The notes under the pieces are model-generated. The model saw only the letters and a program-made list of their open reading frames with translations. It did no database searches and was not told the DNA's origin. The position numbers and the translations under genes were made by a program. Positions 55,169 to 64,000 of a DNA stretch of 64,000 bases are shown here, one piece after another. The stretch's first letter is position 1; each line of letters begins with the position of its first letter. Origin of the DNA: Crystallibacter permensis (GTDB lineage: Bacteria; Actinomycetota; Actinomycetes; Actinomycetales; Micrococcaceae). Where the stretch lies: NCBI RefSeq assembly GCF_025960875.1, contig NZ_JAODLR010000002.1, positions 1 to 64,000 of the forward strand. The letters run 5' to 3'.

Positions 55169-56508
55169 GCGGCAGCCTTTCGCAGAATGATGGCCAGGTC
55201 GTCCAGGTTGCCCAACGTGAGGACGGTCAGGTCCCCAATGGAGGCTTTCGCCGCGTCCAGCCCATGGGCGCAGCGGATGGCGAAGGCCCGGATGCCGGGC
55301 GGAACGGCAGCGGCGGCACGGCGCAGTTGCGTGGCGGTGACGTGTTCGCCGACCACCAGGAAGAAGACTGAGGCATTCGGTACCGTGTCGGCCGCGATGC
55401 GCGCCAGGTCCACCGCCGTCGCGCGCTGCGGCCGGCCTTCGATCCGGGTCATTTCGTCCAGCAGATTGCGCCCGGTCTCGGTCCTCAGCGGTCCCTGCTG
55501 CGTGAGCACCGAGAGGTTGCGCTGCTCCCGGATGGCCTGCAGCCCGATGGAGGCGGCTACCGAGATGGCGAGCTCGAAGTCATGCTCGCTGGTGTACTCC
55601 TCGGTGTTGGTGGATACGGCGACGGCCAGGTGTGCGCGGCGGGTTTCCTCGAACTGGCGGACCATCAGCTCGTTGGTGCGGGCGGTGGTCTTCCAGTGGA
55701 TGTGCCGGCGGTCGTCGCCCGGAACGTAGTCGCGCAGCGCGTGGAAGGACACATCCGCGCTGGAGAGGTCCTTGGTGGGCAGCCCTTCCAGATCGCGGAT
55801 GAAACCGGAAGCCGAGCCGATCAGCGCGGTGGTCTTCGGGTGCACAAACAGATCGGTCGGTGAGGTCCACATCATCTGCCGGCGCAGCAGGCCCAGCGGA
55901 TCCGCCCGCACCGAGCGCACCGGGCCCACGACGATCACGGCGCGCCGCTGGGTGGGGATGGTGAAGAGGTCCTCGTGCACTTGGCCGGGCTTCATCCGCG
56001 GCAGGTGGAACACCGCGGTGGAGCCGCCCACGGGCAGTTCCAGCGCGGCCGGCAGCAGGGGCTTGGGGTCCGTGTTGGTGACTTCCACACTGCCGATCGC
56101 GTGGTCCCCGACGGCCACCCGGGTGCGGGCGAGATCCAATTTCACGCCGTAGGAGGAGCGCCCGAGCACAAAGCCGATGGCGATCAGCAGCAGCAGCACC
56201 GCCATCAGACCGCCGGCTTTGGCTTCGGCCCAGCCGTAGGCGGCACCGAGGCCGAACAACAGCACGGCAGCGCCCAGCACGATCCAGCCCAGCGGCGAGA
56301 CGATGGAAACGGTTGGCTGCACGTATTTGGCGAGCACCGCCGTCGTTCTTTGCCAATGCGGTGCCAGAAACTCGCCGGTCAACGCGGCCGTCTCCCTGGC
56401 CAGCTTCAGCAGCGACGCCGGATGCAGTTTGCTGTTGTGCTCCGGTGCGGCCTTGCGCAGCAGCCGTTTGAGCCGGACGCGGCCGGCGCCCGCTTTTGTC
56501 GTGGACAT
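55165..56508 (-). CDS. DUF58-domain protein
   Basis: A 447-residue protein with two membrane helices near residues 65-110 and a C-terminal DUF58 domain. The DUF58 signature is FHALRDYVPGDDRRHIHWKT followed by TARTNELMVRQFEE. DUF58 proteins are widely paired with MoxR ATPases and transglutaminase-like proteins; they have a VWA-like fold and are thought to act in envelope complex assembly. The ATG overlaps the MoxR stop by one base (TAATG), and the stop overlaps the next gene. Confidence 0.93.
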   Translation of the reverse strand: MSTTKAGAGRVRLKRLLRKAAPEHNSKLHPASLLKLARETAALTGEFLAPHWQRTTAVLAKYVQPTVSIVSPLGWIVLGAAVLLFGLGAAYGWAEAKAGGLMAVLLLLIAIGFVLGRSSYGVKLDLARTRVAVGDHAIGSVEVTNTDPKPLLPAALELPVGGSTAVFHLPRMKPGQVHEDLFTIPTQRRAVIVVGPVRSVRADPLGLLRRQMMWTSPTDLFVHPKTTALIGSASGFIRDLEGLPTKDLSSADVSFHALRDYVPGDDRRHIHWKTTARTNELMVRQFEETRRAHLAVAVSTNTEEYTSEHDFELAISVAASIGLQAIREQRNLSVLTQQGPLRTETGRNLLDEMTRIEGRPQRATAVDLARIAADTVPNASVFFLVVGEHVTATQLRRAAAAVPPGIRAFAIRCAHGLDAAKASIGDLTVLTLGNLDDLAIILRKAAA

Positions 56509-57482
56509 TAAACCGAGACGCTGCGCTGCTGCGGCGCGGCCACCTCGGACAGCACCCGCTTGAGCACGGCCTCGGGGGTGGCGCCGGCGAATTCAGCCTC
56601 GGGGTCCATCACGAAACGGTGCGTCCAGACCACCGGGGCCAGTTCCTTGATGTCGTCCGGCAGCACGTAGTTCCGGCCGTGGACGGCGGCCCAGACCTTG
56701 GCCGCGCGGACCATCGCCAGCGCGCCGCGGACGGACACGCCCAGCCGGGTTTCGTCGGCCGTGCGGGTGGCGTCGCAGAGGTGCGAGACATACTCCAATA
56801 CGGCGATATCCACGTGGTTGGTGGTGGCCAGATCCGCCATATCGGTCACGGCCGCGGTGGTGATGATCGGCTTCAGCGCCAGCGAACGGTCCCGCGTGGT
56901 GCTGCCGCCGAGCAGCTCCACGGTGGCGGCCAGGTCCGGGTAGCCGATGGAGGTCTTGATCAGGAAGCGGTCCAGCTGGGCCTCGGGCAGGCGGTAGGTG
57001 CCGGCCTGCTCGATGGGATTCTGGGTGGCGATGACCATGAACGGCCGGCCGGCCTCGTAGGTGACGCCGTCCACCGTCACGCGGGATTCCTCCATGACCT
57101 CCAGCAGCGCTGACTGGGTCTTGGGCGAGGCGCGGTTGATCTCGTCGGCCAGCACCACGTTGGCGAAGATCGGGCCCTTGTGGAACTCGAAGTTCTGCGT
57201 CTTCTGGTCATAGATGGTGATGCCGGTGACGTCGGAGGGCAACAGGTCGGGCGTGAACTGGATGCGGGAGTTGGTGCCCTGCACGGTGGCCGACAGCGAC
57301 CGGGCCAGCATGGTCTTGCCCGTGCCCGGCGCGTCCTCCAGCAGCACGTGCCCTTCGGCGAGCATGGCGGTCAGGATCAGCTTGACCACGTGCGGCTTGC
57401 CCAGCACGGCCTGGCCGACGTTGCCGACCAGCTTCTCGAAGGTTTCGGCGAACCATTCGGCCTGCTCTGCTGTCATCGTCAT
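56508..57482 (-). CDS. MoxR-family AAA+ ATPase
   Basis: A 324-residue AAA+ ATPase of the MoxR family. Walker A is EDAPGTGKTMLARS (about 50-62), Walker B is VVLADEINRASPKTQSALLEVMEE, sensor 1 is VIATQNPIEQAGTYRLPEAQLDRF, and the lid has DETRLGVSVRGALAMVRAA. These ATPases act as chaperones for complexes containing VWA/DUF58 proteins. It starts 69 bp after the giant surface-protein gene and overlaps DUF58. Confidence 0.96.
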   Translation of the reverse strand: MTMTAEQAEWFAETFEKLVGNVGQAVLGKPHVVKLILTAMLAEGHVLLEDAPGTGKTMLARSLSATVQGTNSRIQFTPDLLPSDVTGITIYDQKTQNFEFHKGPIFANVVLADEINRASPKTQSALLEVMEESRVTVDGVTYEAGRPFMVIATQNPIEQAGTYRLPEAQLDRFLIKTSIGYPDLAATVELLGGSTTRDRSLALKPIITTAAVTDMADLATTNHVDIAVLEYVSHLCDATRTADETRLGVSVRGALAMVRAAKVWAAVHGRNYVLPDDIKELAPVVWTHRFVMDPEAEFAGATPEAVLKRVLSEVAAPQQRSVSV

Positions 57483-57551
57483 GGGGATTGTGTCTTTCTC
57501 TTGTACAGGGCTGAATTAAAAGGGTTGGGGCTTGTTGTGTGGAGCCAGCCG

Positions 57552-60500
57552 TCAGCCGCTCCAGTTGGAGAACTGGAAATCTCCCATTCCTTCCACGGAC
57601 ATGGTGATGGCACCTGGTTCGGGGGAATCGATTTTCGCGATGCACTTGGTCTGGACCCTGCCGCTATGGGCAAATCCTATCGGTGCGCGCCCGTAGTTCG
57701 GATCCAGGTTGGTATCGCTCGCCCGGCACCAGACATCCCGAGTGCCCTGCGGGAAGTTCCGGTACTCCACAATGACGTAGTGCCAGCCGGACTTCCCGTC
57801 GACATTCACCCTATCGCCGCGATAGATCCCCGTGATCTCGGCCGGCGGGACAACCTGGGTCCGGCTGAAGCTCCTGCTGCCGTCGGACCGGCTCACGGTC
57901 ACCGTGATGGTGTAGGACTTGTTGGCTTCCTCCGGGCTGGTCCAGCTCCCGGCGCCCGCGTTTACCGCCTGGCCGTTGACGGTGACCGAGGAGCCGGTGA
58001 CCTTCCGGCCGTTGCCGTAGGCCTGCCAGTTGGTGTTCCAGGTAAACGTCACTTTCGGCCCGGCAGTAGAGGCGGCCAGATTGGAGGCATCGGTGATCGG
58101 GCCGTAGGCGCTGGTGGCGTTGGAGGCCGGGCTCGCCGCCCCGGGGCCGCCCGCGTTCAGCGCCCGGACCTTCCACGTGTGGTTCTGCCCGTTGGTCGGC
58201 GAGGAGACCGCGCTGCCCGGACCGCCGAAGGCACGCCAGCCGCCGCCGTCGATCGCGTATTCGTAGCCGGTGATCGCGCTGCCGTTGTTGTACGGGGCCG
58301 CGAAATCCAGCTTGACCTGCTCGTTGGCCCCGGTGGCCGCCGCGGTCACGCCCTGCACCTGGTGCGGAACACCATAAGGCACGACGGCGGCAGAACGGCC
58401 GCTGCGCTCCCCCGCGCCGGCCTTGTTGTGCGCGACGACGTCGAAGGTGTAGCTGCCGGCGGTTTTCAGCCCGGTCAGCGACACCCCGGTGGTTCCGGCG
58501 GAGAGCCCGCTGCGGGTTCCGGCCGGCGCACCGTTCTCGAAGATCCGCAGGTCGTACGCTTCCACCGGAGCGCCGTTGGTGTTGGCCGGGGCGGTCCAGG
58601 CCACGTCGATCGAGCCCTCGTTCACCGCGCTGGTGGTCCGTGTGGCGGTGGGCGTCGATGGGGCACCGGGGACGCCGGCGGGAATCTCCTCGGCGGAGTA
58701 GGCGCCCCAGTCGGACGGTGTGGAGGCACGGTTGTTCGCCTGCACCCGCACCTTGTAGGCGGTTCCGTTGGCCAGTCCGTTCCAGACCAGCGAGTTCCCG
58801 GTGACGCCGTTCTTCTGCAGGTCGCCCACCGGCGGGGCCGGCGAGATCTCCAGGTTGAAGGACTCCACCGGCGAGCCCTGCGACGCCGGCGTCTGCCAGG
58901 TCACCGTCAGCGCGCCGTCGCCGAACTCCAGCTGCGGCGCTGCCGGGGTTTCGGGTTTCACATCCGGACGGACGACGCCGGACGCGGGCGAAGCTTCGGA
59001 GGTCCCCACCGCGTTGGTGGCCGTCACGGTGAAGTTGTACTCCTGGTTGTTGGTCAGGTTCTCCAGCGTGCAGGTGTTGGCCGCGCACTCCTGGCTGAAC
59101 CCGCCGCCGGACACTGTGTAGGAGGTGATGCGTTCGCCGTTGTCCGCGGGCACTTCCCAGGTCAGCACGGCGGTCTGGTTGCCCTCGCTGACCATCCGCG
59201 GAGTGCTCGGTGCGTCCGGCTTGCCCTTCACTGTCAGGGTGACGCGGCCTTCGGTCTCGCGGTCCGGGTCCTCGGTGGCGTCCTGGACCCGGTAGATGAC
59301 GCCCATGGTGCCCACGAAGTCTTCGTTCGGGGTGATCGCCAGGGCGTCGCCGCTGACCGCCACGCTGCCCTGCCCGCCGTCCTGCGGCTGGGCGCTGAGG
59401 ATCTTCAGCGGCGTTTCCGGGAACGGGTTCGAATCGTTGTCCAGCACGGGAACGGTCACGGTCTCGCCTTGGTGCGCGTCCGGCACCAGATCGTCCACGG
59501 CCACGGCAGGCGGGCGGTCCGTGGCCACCACGCTGATCGTCACCGTGGAGGACACCGGATCGTGGTTGCCGTCGGTGACGCTGACGTTGACGGTGCCCTC
59601 GGCGCCCTTGGCCGCGTTGTTCCGGGCCCGGGCGGTGAGCACGCTGCCGTCGATGGACACGTCCACGCCCTCGACGGAACCACCGGTCACCGCGAACTCC
59701 AGCGCATCGGCGTCCTGCGGATCGGGATCGCTCGCCGCGTCCCGCAGGTCCAGGGTTGCCGGCTCGCCGGCCTGCGCCACCTGGAGCGAATTGGCGCTCA
59801 GGGTGGGCGGCGCGTTCTGCTCCGGCAGCGGGAGCACCGTGATCGGCACGGTCAGCGTGGCCTTCAACCCGTCCGGATCATCCGGGCCGGAGCCATCGGT
59901 GACCTCGAAGCTGACCGACGCTGCACCGGCGTAGCCGTCGTTGGAGGTGAAGGTCAGGCCCGTGGCGCCGTTGATCCTCGCCGAACCGGCCACGGCGGCC
60001 ACCTTGTCATCCTGGGTCAGGCGCGGCGTCCTGCCCTCGCGGACCGCCACGAGCTGCCCGATGTCCAGGCTCAGCGGTTCACCGGAGCGGACCTCCAGCG
60101 GCTGCTGTTCCTTCAGCGCCGGCCGCTGGTCCCTGTTGCCGGGCACCACCACGAACGCGGTGGAGGTCAGCGAGTCCACGTCCTCAAGTGTGTAGGCAAT
60201 GATCTGCGTGTCGGCCCGGACGGGCACGGTCAAAGTCCGGTCCTCGGCCAGGGCAGCGCCGCCGGCCGAGTCATCGATGCTGATGGCCAGCTCGCTCAGG
60301 TCGCCGTCGGGATCCTCGTCATTGTTCAGCAACGGAACGCTGACCTGGTCCTTGCCCGTGGTCTCGGCCACCGCCACCCGGTCATCCCGCGCCACCGGCG
60401 GCAGCAGCGGCGCGTCCGGATCCACCGTCACGGTCAGCGTCCCGGTGGCAGTGCCGCCGCGACCATCGGTGATGGTATAGCGGACGACGGCGGTGCCTTC

Positions 60501-63500
60501 CGTTTCCGGGGCAGCAATCCGGAGGCGTCCCTCCCGCAGGCTCAGCTGGAGGTCCGCGTCCGAGCCGAGGCCGTCGGCAGCATAGGCGATGCGGTCGCCG
60601 TCGGGGTCCGAATCGTTCTTGAGCACGTCCACCGACAGGTTGCGGCCCGGCCGCACGCTCGCCTCGTCGTCGACGGCGTTGGGCGGCTGGTTGGCGTCCG
60701 AGGACGGGGCGATGCCGATGGAAATGGTCGCGGTGGAGCGGGCGCCGAGCCGGTCCTGGACCACGTAGCTGATGGTGTCCGTGCCGGTGGAGCCGCTGCC
60801 GGCGGTGTATTCGATGGCCGCAGCCTTGATCACGGCGGTGCCCAGCGTCGGCGCGCGTTCCAGCCCGGCCAGGCTGACCGAGTCCCCGTCCGGGTCGATG
60901 CCGTCCAGCGGCACCGGGATGCTCACGGTTTTGCCCGCCAGCGCCCGGGCGGTCAGGTTCTTCGGCACCGGGCGGGCGTTGTTCTCGGTGTCCGGTCCGG
61001 TGATGCGGATCCGCACCTGCGCGCTGGCCACCTGTCCGTCCGGCCCGCTGATGCGGTAGACCGCGGTGACTGTTTTCCCACCGTTTGCCTCCGGGCCGGC
61101 TTTGAACCGCAGTTGGTTTCCGGAGATCGCGATGGTGCCGTCCGCCGCGGCGGGCGCTTCCACCAGTTCGGTGTCCAGGGTCAGGGCGGCACCGTTGGGA
61201 TGTTCGTCGTTTTCCAGCACCGGGATGTTGACGATGTCGCCGGCCCGGACCACTGCCTCGTCATTGTGCGCCCGCGGCGGCAGCAGCTTGGCCGGCGCGG
61301 GAACCGGGAAGATGGCCACCTCGCCGGTGGCGCTGCCGGAGCCGTTGGAGACGGTGTAGGTGATGGTCAGCGGCGAGGCCAGGCCGCGGGCATCATTGAC
61401 GCGCAGGATGGAGTGGTTCAGCACGGCCACGTCCACCGGCGCGTCGCGCGGCACGGAAACGGACTGGACCACCAGCACGCCGCCCGCCGGATCCGAGTCA
61501 TTCGCCAGCACATCCACCAGCGCTTCGCCGCGCGAGGGCAGCAGCACCACATCGCGCACGGCCGTGGGCACGCCGCTGCCCTGCTCGGCCTCGGTGACGT
61601 CCACCCGGATCAGCCCCGGGGAACTCGTGGGGCCGGTGGTGGCCAGGTATTCCAGATAGTAGGTGCCGGCGGCAGCGGAGCTGAAGGTGACCGTGCCGAC
61701 GTCGTAATTCCCCTGCACGACGGCATTGGGCACCTCGCCCACGCTGGCCAGGCGCATGGATCCGCCGGTGGGGTCCGCGTCGTTGCGCAGCGGGAAGATG
61801 GTGGCTTCCTCGCCCACCGTGGCGCGCACGTGGTCCGGGTTGGTCACCGGAGCCAGCTCGCCGCGCGGTTCGACCTCCACGGTGACCTCGCCCGTGGTGC
61901 TGGTGCGGCCGTCGGAGACCGTGATGGTGACCTTCTTCTCGCCGTCGGAGGTCCCCACGTCCTGGTAGGTGAGCACACCGTCCGGCCGCGTGCGGACAAT
62001 GTCCCCCGGATCCTCGGCCACCGCGCCCATCAGCAGCAGGTCATCGCCGTCCGGGTCCAGCCAGTCCGTCAGCACGTTCCGGCTCAGGCTCTGCCCGGAT
62101 TCGACGGCGAGGATGGTCTCGCGCTTCTGCTCCGGCGCCGCGTTGGAACCCTCCGGCACCACGCGGAGCCTGACCTGGGCGGTGTCCGTGCCGCCGCGGC
62201 CGTCATTGACCTCATAGGCGAACGACGACGAACCGGTGGCGTCCCCGGGCAGCACAATCTGCAGGCCGGTCCCCTGGTAAATCCGCTGAACGGTACCGGT
62301 GGCGGGCTGGTCGCCGTTAACGGCGACCGTGAGCAGGTCCCCGTCCGGGTCCGAGTCGTTGAAGAGCACCGGCAGCACCGTGGTGCGGCCGGCGCGGACA
62401 CCGAACTCGTCCGCCACCGCGACCGGCGCCTGGTTTTCCTCCTGGCGCTCAGGCAGCCGGGTGGCCGCGGTGATGTCCGCGGACTCGGTGGTGTCGTCCT
62501 CGTCGTCGCCCTTCGGCGGGATCAAATCGCCCCAGTTGTTGACCAGCTGCAGGTTCTTGTTGACCAGCCACACGTTGCCGGCGTTGACGTCGTTGAGCAC
62601 CACCACGTCGCGATTGGTCCGGAATACCAGCTCCGACTGGGCGGACAGGGACGGAATGGGCTGCGACAGGTCGAAGGCATCGTCCGCGCAGTCGCGCAGG
62701 TAGCCGGCGTCTGAAGTCCACGCGGCGTGGATGCAGCCGGCCACCTGCACCGGCGCGATGGGCGGCGCAGGGTTCCGGATTTCGGTCAGCCGGGCCTCGC
62801 CGCCGTCCAGCGGCTGGGCGAGCAGGCCGTTGGAGGTGGCAATGGCTACTCTGTTGCTGGCGTCGCCGGGTTGCTGCAGCCTGGCGTCCTGCGCATCCTC
62901 CAGCTCCACCCTCTTGCCGGAAGGCAGATACAGCGTGCCGCCGGCCGGGTCCAGCAGCACCGGTTCATCGCCCACGGTGGTCAGCTGCAGCCCGTCCGCG
63001 TCCTTGATGCCCGGCAGGTCCTGGGCGGAGACTTCCTCGAACATGCCGCCGCCCTCAGGGGCGCGGTAACCGGTCAGCCTGCCGGCCTCCGGATCGGCCA
63101 CATAGACCGTATCGGCGTTACTGACGACGGCGATGGCGCCCGGGGCGTCTTCGGCCAGCGGCTGCGCGGCTTCCGGTGTGAAGGAATCCAAGCCGTTCGC
63201 GGCGACGGCCCAGACCTGCCCGGAGGCCGGATCGCTGACCGCGGCCACCTCCGTGCCCAGGGACAGCTTGGCCGAGCCAGGGAGCTGGTTTTCGGCGCCG
63301 TGGATCATCTCGGCGACGCTTACGGTACTGACGGCATTCTGGTCCAGGTTCTGCAGCAGCACCGTGGCCGCTTCCTGCTGGACGTCGAAGTTGGCGCCGG
63401 CGGGCTTGAATCCGCCGTCGAGCAGTTGGGACTGGTAGTTCAGGTGGCCCACCAGGGACTGGGACTTATTCGTCACCCAGATGCCGCCGTCGTTGAGGTC

Positions 63501-63638
63501 CACGTCCGCGGTGTCCGTGCCCGGGTGCAGGAAGATGCCCGCGCCGATCACGGCGAGCACCACGGAGAAGGCGGTGGCGGGCATGCCCCTACGGCGGAAG
63601 GCAGCATTGCGTGCCTTGCCGAAACCCTTGAAATTCAC
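57552..63638 (-). CDS. Giant surface protein: Ig-like repeats plus fibronectin III domains
   Basis: A 2028-residue protein. A basic N-terminus and one hydrophobic segment (about 20-38) act as a signal anchor. Residues about 45-370 look like a beta-propeller or similar repeat region (GGIWVTNKSQSLVGHLN and later NVWLVNKNLQLVNNW). Residues about 400-1470 contain roughly ten Ig/cadherin-like repeats recognisable by NDSDPDGD-type turns. Residues about 1475-1930 hold four or five fibronectin III domains, and the final roughly 90 residues form a separate two-Cys module. It is probably an extracellular sensor or adhesin tethered to the membrane. Its cytoplasmic N-terminus is short, so signalling must pass through the other operon proteins (inference). 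Confidence 0.92.
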   Translation of the reverse strand: MNFKGFGKARNAAFRRRGMPATAFSVVLAVIGAGIFLHPGTDTADVDLNDGGIWVTNKSQSLVGHLNYQSQLLDGGFKPAGANFDVQQEAATVLLQNLDQNAVSTVSVAEMIHGAENQLPGSAKLSLGTEVAAVSDPASGQVWAVAANGLDSFTPEAAQPLAEDAPGAIAVVSNADTVYVADPEAGRLTGYRAPEGGGMFEEVSAQDLPGIKDADGLQLTTVGDEPVLLDPAGGTLYLPSGKRVELEDAQDARLQQPGDASNRVAIATSNGLLAQPLDGGEARLTEIRNPAPPIAPVQVAGCIHAAWTSDAGYLRDCADDAFDLSQPIPSLSAQSELVFRTNRDVVVLNDVNAGNVWLVNKNLQLVNNWGDLIPPKGDDEDDTTESADITAATRLPERQEENQAPVAVADEFGVRAGRTTVLPVLFNDSDPDGDLLTVAVNGDQPATGTVQRIYQGTGLQIVLPGDATGSSSFAYEVNDGRGGTDTAQVRLRVVPEGSNAAPEQKRETILAVESGQSLSRNVLTDWLDPDGDDLLLMGAVAEDPGDIVRTRPDGVLTYQDVGTSDGEKKVTITVSDGRTSTTGEVTVEVEPRGELAPVTNPDHVRATVGEEATIFPLRNDADPTGGSMRLASVGEVPNAVVQGNYDVGTVTFSSAAAGTYYLEYLATTGPTSSPGLIRVDVTEAEQGSGVPTAVRDVVLLPSRGEALVDVLANDSDPAGGVLVVQSVSVPRDAPVDVAVLNHSILRVNDARGLASPLTITYTVSNGSGSATGEVAIFPVPAPAKLLPPRAHNDEAVVRAGDIVNIPVLENDEHPNGAALTLDTELVEAPAAADGTIAISGNQLRFKAGPEANGGKTVTAVYRISGPDGQVASAQVRIRITGPDTENNARPVPKNLTARALAGKTVSIPVPLDGIDPDGDSVSLAGLERAPTLGTAVIKAAAIEYTAGSGSTGTDTISYVVQDRLGARSTATISIGIAPSSDANQPPNAVDDEASVRPGRNLSVDVLKNDSDPDGDRIAYAADGLGSDADLQLSLREGRLRIAAPETEGTAVVRYTITDGRGGTATGTLTVTVDPDAPLLPPVARDDRVAVAETTGKDQVSVPLLNNDEDPDGDLSELAISIDDSAGGAALAEDRTLTVPVRADTQIIAYTLEDVDSLTSTAFVVVPGNRDQRPALKEQQPLEVRSGEPLSLDIGQLVAVREGRTPRLTQDDKVAAVAGSARINGATGLTFTSNDGYAGAASVSFEVTDGSGPDDPDGLKATLTVPITVLPLPEQNAPPTLSANSLQVAQAGEPATLDLRDAASDPDPQDADALEFAVTGGSVEGVDVSIDGSVLTARARNNAAKGAEGTVNVSVTDGNHDPVSSTVTISVVATDRPPAVAVDDLVPDAHQGETVTVPVLDNDSNPFPETPLKILSAQPQDGGQGSVAVSGDALAITPNEDFVGTMGVIYRVQDATEDPDRETEGRVTLTVKGKPDAPSTPRMVSEGNQTAVLTWEVPADNGERITSYTVSGGGFSQECAANTCTLENLTNNQEYNFTVTATNAVGTSEASPASGVVRPDVKPETPAAPQLEFGDGALTVTWQTPASQGSPVESFNLEISPAPPVGDLQKNGVTGNSLVWNGLANGTAYKVRVQANNRASTPSDWGAYSAEEIPAGVPGAPSTPTATRTTSAVNEGSIDVAWTAPANTNGAPVEAYDLRIFENGAPAGTRSGLSAGTTGVSLTGLKTAGSYTFDVVAHNKAGAGERSGRSAAVVPYGVPHQVQGVTAAATGANEQVKLDFAAPYNNGSAITGYEYAIDGGGWRAFGGPGSAVSSPTNGQNHTWKVRALNAGGPGAASPASNATSAYGPITDASNLAASTAGPKVTFTWNTNWQAYGNGRKVTGSSVTVNGQAVNAGAGSWTSPEEANKSYTITVTVSRSDGSRSFSRTQVVPPAEITGIYRGDRVNVDGKSGWHYVIVEYRNFPQGTRDVWCRASDTNLDPNYGRAPIGFAHSGRVQTKCIAKIDSPEPGAITMSVEGMGDFQFSNWSG

Positions 63639-63709
63639 CGCTGAGAGACCTTTGAGAGACTGATTTATTGCCCGGAACCGGGACCCGCGGCCCCCTTGCC
63701 ACCCCAGAC

Positions 63710-63738
63710 AGTGTAAACCGCCAGGTTAAACGCTGCCA
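63710..63738 (-). promoter_or_regulatory. Weak candidate promoter for the giant-gene operon
   Basis: On the minus strand TGGCAG (63738-63733) and TACACT (63715-63710) are separated by 17 bases, about 72 bases ahead of the start codon. The -35 match is poor and overlaps a hairpin, so this is only a candidate. Confidence 0.25.
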
Positions 63739-63761
63739 CGGGGAGAACTACCCATGGCAGC
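63732..63761 (-). terminator. Hairpin after the upstream gene
   Basis: GCTGCCACGGG pairs with CCCATGGCAGC (11 bp, one mismatch) around an eight-base loop, 10 bases after the stop of the partial gene at the right edge. It suggests that the giant-gene operon has its own promoter. Confidence 0.6.
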
Positions 63762-63771
63762 GCGGCGCTGG

Positions 63772-64000
63772 CTACCCGCCCGGCGCCGGACCGGTCCTGC
63801 CGTGGACAATAACGCCGTCCGAACAGACGTTGGTGACATCGCACACGCGGAATTCCAAGGTTGTGGAGTTGTCCCAGCTGGTCTTGATCGTCTTGCTGCC
63901 TGCTCTCGGCGCAAGGTCTCCGGCACGGTCCGGGTTCGGGTCATCCCAAGGGTAGGTGGTTGCGATGTGGCGCCATTCGATCCGGTCCACGTCCTTCCCA
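63772..64000 (-). CDS. C-terminal fragment of a larger protein, possibly extracellular
   Basis: This minus-strand frame is open from the right edge to a stop at 63772, giving the last 75 or so residues of a longer protein. The visible part is polar with strand-like segments (TTLEFRVCDVTNVCSDG) and two closely spaced cysteines, reminiscent of the end of an extracellular beta-sandwich. It may be a paralogue or partner of the adjacent giant Ig/fn3 protein, since both end with small Cys-containing modules, but the sequence is too short to decide. An internal GTG at 63990 is unlikely to be the true start. Confidence 0.5.
   Translation of the reverse strand, partial: GKDVDRIEWRHIATTYPWDDPNPDRAGDLAPRAGSKTIKTSWDNSTTLEFRVCDVTNVCSDGVIVHGRTGPAPGG

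Noticed and set aside
57180-62714. An 1844-codon plus-strand open frame opposite the giant surface-protein gene
   Set aside because: It is a GC-driven antisense frame. The minus-strand product has clear Ig-like and fn3 domains, while the plus-strand product is Arg/Gly/His-rich without recognisable domains or a ribosome site.

Overview
The window is GC-rich, densely packed bacterial chromosome. Several things suggest an Arthrobacter-like member of the Micrococcaceae (Actinobacteria): frequent GTG and TTG starts, overlapping stop/start codons, a SAM-IV-type riboswitch, a HutF-type histidine pathway, GatCAB, a TIGR03086 protein, and a Ser/Thr kinase-FHA-PP2C locus. The genus is inferred, not proven. 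I saw no tRNA, rRNA, insertion sequence, prophage or CRISPR array.

Layout. 1-6.5 kb: a truncated hypothetical gene, an alpha/beta hydrolase coupled to a DMT transporter, an S4 RNA-binding protein, two small hydrolases and an AlkZ-like winged-helix protein. 6.6-9.4 kb: a metY-metX methionine operon behind a SAM riboswitch. 9.4-13 kb: a VOC protein, an AbiEi/endonuclease-like defence gene between two copies of the same hairpin repeat, a CPBP membrane protease and a TIGR03086 protein. 13-22.3 kb: a divergent histidine-utilisation locus with iclR-hutU-M20 hydrolase-hutF-hutI on one side and an orphan binding protein plus hutH on the other. 22.3-28 kb: a secreted esterase and a tdh-kbl threonine-to-glycine operon that also carries an unknown gene and an amino-acid oxidase. 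28-34.5 kb: P450, GAF regulator, MFS exporter, aldehyde dehydrogenase and DUF779. 34.8-38.9 kb: a glycogen-debranching-like hydrolase, a glycosyltransferase and a phosphotransferase. 39-47.3 kb: gatCAB, a GNAT, two small unknowns, ligA and an FHA-like/winged-helix gene. 47.4-64 kb: a long minus-strand operon.

That last operon is the most striking part. A 2028-residue surface protein (Ig-like plus fibronectin III domains) is followed by a MoxR ATPase, a DUF58 protein, a polytopic transglutaminase-fold protein, an RDD-FHA protein, a PP2C phosphatase, an FHA/zinc-ribbon protein and a transmembrane Ser/Thr kinase. From MoxR to the kinase every gene overlaps the next. It resembles the bifidobacterial 'PFNA' cluster (kinase, fn3 protein, AAA ATPase, DUF58, transglutaminase) with a complete write/erase/read phosphorylation set added. 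The transglutaminase has Asp where the catalytic Cys should be. The next gene downstream looks like an FHA-type sensor joined to a DNA-binding domain, a possible transcriptional output.

The decamer ACGACGGCGG or its complement also occurs at least 25 times, in coding and non-coding DNA. By-eye base-composition reasoning predicts about one or fewer. No annotated feature explains it.
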